64,000 nucleotides of DNA, taken from an uncultured Candidatus Nitrosopumilus sp. (GTDB lineage Archaea; Thermoproteota; Nitrososphaeria; Nitrososphaerales; Nitrosopumilaceae). The stretch is from positions 1,341,620 to 1,405,619 of the forward strand of contig OX638319.1 in the NCBI GenBank assembly GCA_951812655.1. The letters are read 5' to 3'. Made by a program: the position numbers and the translations under genes. Positions 62,756 to 64,000 of the stretch are shown piece after piece; the first letter of the stretch is position 1, and every line of letters begins with the position of its first letter. The notes under the pieces were generated by a model that worked only from the letters and a program-made list of their open reading frames with translations, was not told the DNA's origin and searched no databases.

Positions 62756-63238
62756 TTACTTGTCAACGACAACGTGAGCAAATTTTGAAGAGGATGACGT
62801 CAGAAATTTTCTCAATTCCACATTCTGCTCGTCAAGGGGAGTATTTTCCCAAATTTTAAACTGGTTAAATTTTGCAAGATGGTAAAAAAGATCCTTGTCC
62901 TCGTCACTAAATTCATCATGTCCTTTTTTGTTGATTTTTCCGCGTCTACGCAATACACCTTGGCTTCCTTGAGATTCTTCTTGATATTCAATGATGATTT
63001 TGTTCTTAAAATCAATCAAATCGGGTACAAACTGACGAAACCCCTTCTTCCTGTAATCATCAGCCTGTTCTTCAGTTAGCGAGGGGACTTTTTTCCAAGT
63101 CCCAAACTCATCAATCACAATTCTGGTCTTGCCTTCCTTCGTGTCAGTGTCAACGACAAAATTGTAATGGTTTTTCTCATCAAATTCTTCTATCTGCTGC
63201 TTTATGAAAAACAGCTTTTCAAGATCTTGAGTGCCCAA
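62756..63238 (-). CDS. Possible PD-(D/E)XK-like protein
   Basis: The 160-residue soluble protein has R-Q-F-V-P-D-L-I-D-F-K-N-K-I-I-I-E-Y-Q-E-E, a spacing that resembles the P-D ... (D/E)-x-(K/Q) strand pair of Vsr/DUF559 nucleases. Around it are a helix-rich C-terminus and a beta pair near residue 35. The assignment is inference from one motif. It lies 72 nt downstream of the HTH-CBS regulator on the same strand. Confidence 0.6.
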   Translation of the reverse strand: MGTQDLEKLFFIKQQIEEFDEKNHYNFVVDTDTKEGKTRIVIDEFGTWKKVPSLTEEQADDYRKKGFRQFVPDLIDFKNKIIIEYQEESQGSQGVLRRRGKINKKGHDEFSDEDKDLFYHLAKFNQFKIWENTPLDEQNVELRKFLTSSSSKFAHVVVDK

Positions 63239-63309
63239 GAATTAATTAACAAACCAGGGTATTTGACCAGAAGGTTATCACACAATAAAGATTTGATCTC
63301 CAGAAGGGA

Positions 63310-63867
63310 TCATTCCATCATCTTCAAAGTGTCTGAAGCAGTAATTATCCCCATTATCTTGGATTTTTTTGAGACCAAGATGCATTTGGAATATCTGATT
63401 AACGGGACCAACACGTTTGCCGGGGTATCCCAATCCACAATAGGGGGAACAGGTTCCATGGTATCCTCCAACTTGGACTTTTTTAATTCGGTCTCACCAA
63501 GATCTGCCAGATGCTTTACGATGCCATCCTCAGAGACCATTCCGACCACATCAGAATCGTCAAAAACTGGAATTTGACTTATAGAAGACTGGTGCATTTT
63601 TTTAATTGCGTCATGAAGTGTGTTTGCAGGCCTTAGCTTTACGATTTCAGTGCTACAGAAGTCTCCAGCGGTGTGCGAAGAAGACTCGCCTTCCAGCTTT
63701 GTAAGATTCTCGAAGATCTTCTTGGCCGTCTCGTAACTGGGCTGACTCCTTCCAGATTCAATTTGGTTTATCATTGACGTACTCACCCCAGTCATGCTTG
63801 CGAGTTTTTTTTGAGTGATTCCGATTTTTAATCGGATTTGTTTGATAGAGTCTATTCTCGGCAGCAA
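63310..63867 (-). CDS. HTH-XRE regulator with CBS domain pair
   Basis: The 185-residue protein has an XRE-type helix-turn-helix (about 7-58; K-K-L-A-S-M-T-G-V-S-T-S-M-I-N-Q-I-E-S-G-R-S) and two CBS motifs (S-I-S-Q-I-P-V-F-D-D-S-D-V-V-G and C-I-L-V-S-K-K-S-K-I-M-G-I-I-T). CBS pairs usually sense adenine nucleotides. A TATA-like tttaaaaa (63891-63898) 26 nt before the TTG at 63867 fits a leaderless start. Targets are unknown. Confidence 0.9.
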   Translation of the reverse strand: MLPRIDSIKQIRLKIGITQKKLASMTGVSTSMINQIESGRSQPSYETAKKIFENLTKLEGESSSHTAGDFCSTEIVKLRPANTLHDAIKKMHQSSISQIPVFDDSDVVGMVSEDGIVKHLADLGETELKKSKLEDTMEPVPPIVDWDTPANVLVPLIRYSKCILVSKKSKIMGIITASDTLKMME

Positions 63868-63890
63868 GACGCATTCCTACAATTCCCATG

Positions 63891-63898
63891 TTTAAAAA
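63891..63898 (-). promoter_or_regulatory. TATA-like box for the HTH-CBS regulator
   Basis: Minus-strand tttttaaa placed about 26 nt before the TTG start at 63865-63867. Confidence 0.5.
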
Positions 63899-64000
63899 AT
63901 TTGTTTTCAGGCAGATTGGAGTATCCACAATGTTTACAAAAACTTGTTTTTGGTTTCGATGTTCGTCGCATAGATTCAGAGAATTTCGCAGCAGAGAATC

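Noticed and set aside
62632-62859. 75-codon plus-strand frame
   Set aside because: Rich in Arg, His and Gln with no motif, and runs over the end of the possible nuclease gene on the minus strand.

Overview
The window reads as about 64 kb of chromosome from an ammonia-oxidising archaeon of the Nitrosopumilus type (Nitrososphaerota/Thaumarchaeota). This rests on two archaeal TFIIB genes, archaeal release factor aRF1, PurP, archaeal-type AspRS, NreA with a PCNA-binding tail, and a split B12-dependent methylmalonyl-CoA mutase of the kind used in the thaumarchaeal 3-hydroxypropionate/4-hydroxybutyrate (HP/HB) carbon-fixation cycle. The DNA is AT-rich, genes are short and closely packed, and many start codons lie about 25-30 nt after a TATA-like box, as expected for leaderless archaeal transcripts. 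I see no rRNA, tRNA, CRISPR array, transposase or phage structural gene.

Layout. 1-10.9 kb: small orphan proteins, a large secreted repeat protein, a FilR1-type regulator, a response regulator overlapping a class III cyclase-like protein, and aspS. 10.9-16.6 kb: purP, then a minus-strand run that reads cbtB, cbtA (broken by a frameshift), two tandem winged-helix regulators, phnD, phnC, phnE. 17-24.6 kb: a DsbA-like oxidoreductase, aRF1, a HIT protein, an RDD membrane protein, a methyltransferase, a second secreted repeat protein and msrA. 25-28.5 kb: a polyhydroxyalkanoate (PHA) locus with class III synthase PhaC/PhaE facing an AbrB-domain protein, a phasin-like protein and a hydrolase. 29-36.5 kb: a phosphoribosyltransferase, TFB, biotin ligase, a TPR protein and a strikingly GC-rich secreted protein. 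36.6-49 kb: a BtuF-like protein, NreA, a DUF432/MscS pair, cysS-nadE, a Rieske protein, ahcY, metG and a GTPase-less EF-1A-like protein. 49.6-64 kb: ilvC, the methylmalonyl-CoA genes (B12 subunit at 50.6 kb, MeaB and catalytic subunit at 56.4-58.9 kb, epimerase at 61.5 kb), a second TFB, an M1 aminopeptidase, a Cas4-like nuclease, and a terminal group with Cys-rich small proteins, a possible PD-(D/E)XK protein and an HTH-CBS regulator.

How the genes fit together. A cobalt/B12 and carbon-fixation theme runs through the window: CbtAB (cobalt uptake), a BtuF-like corrinoid-binding protein, both methylmalonyl-CoA mutase subunits, the MeaB chaperone, the epimerase, and BirA (which would load biotin on the acetyl/propionyl-CoA carboxylase of the same cycle). 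The PHA locus could store carbon drawn from the hydroxybutyryl/crotonyl-CoA branch.

Three secreted proteins carry five copies of one module of about 37 residues built around a W-hydrophobic-(K/R)-x-N-A-x-W-W core, including an N-terminal copy on the phosphonate-binding protein. At least eight tiny Cys-rich (zinc-ribbon-like) proteins, several under 60 residues, are scattered through the window. These two protein groups, the broken cbtA, the EF-1A-like pseudo-GTPase and the GC-rich secreted protein are the parts most worth a second look.
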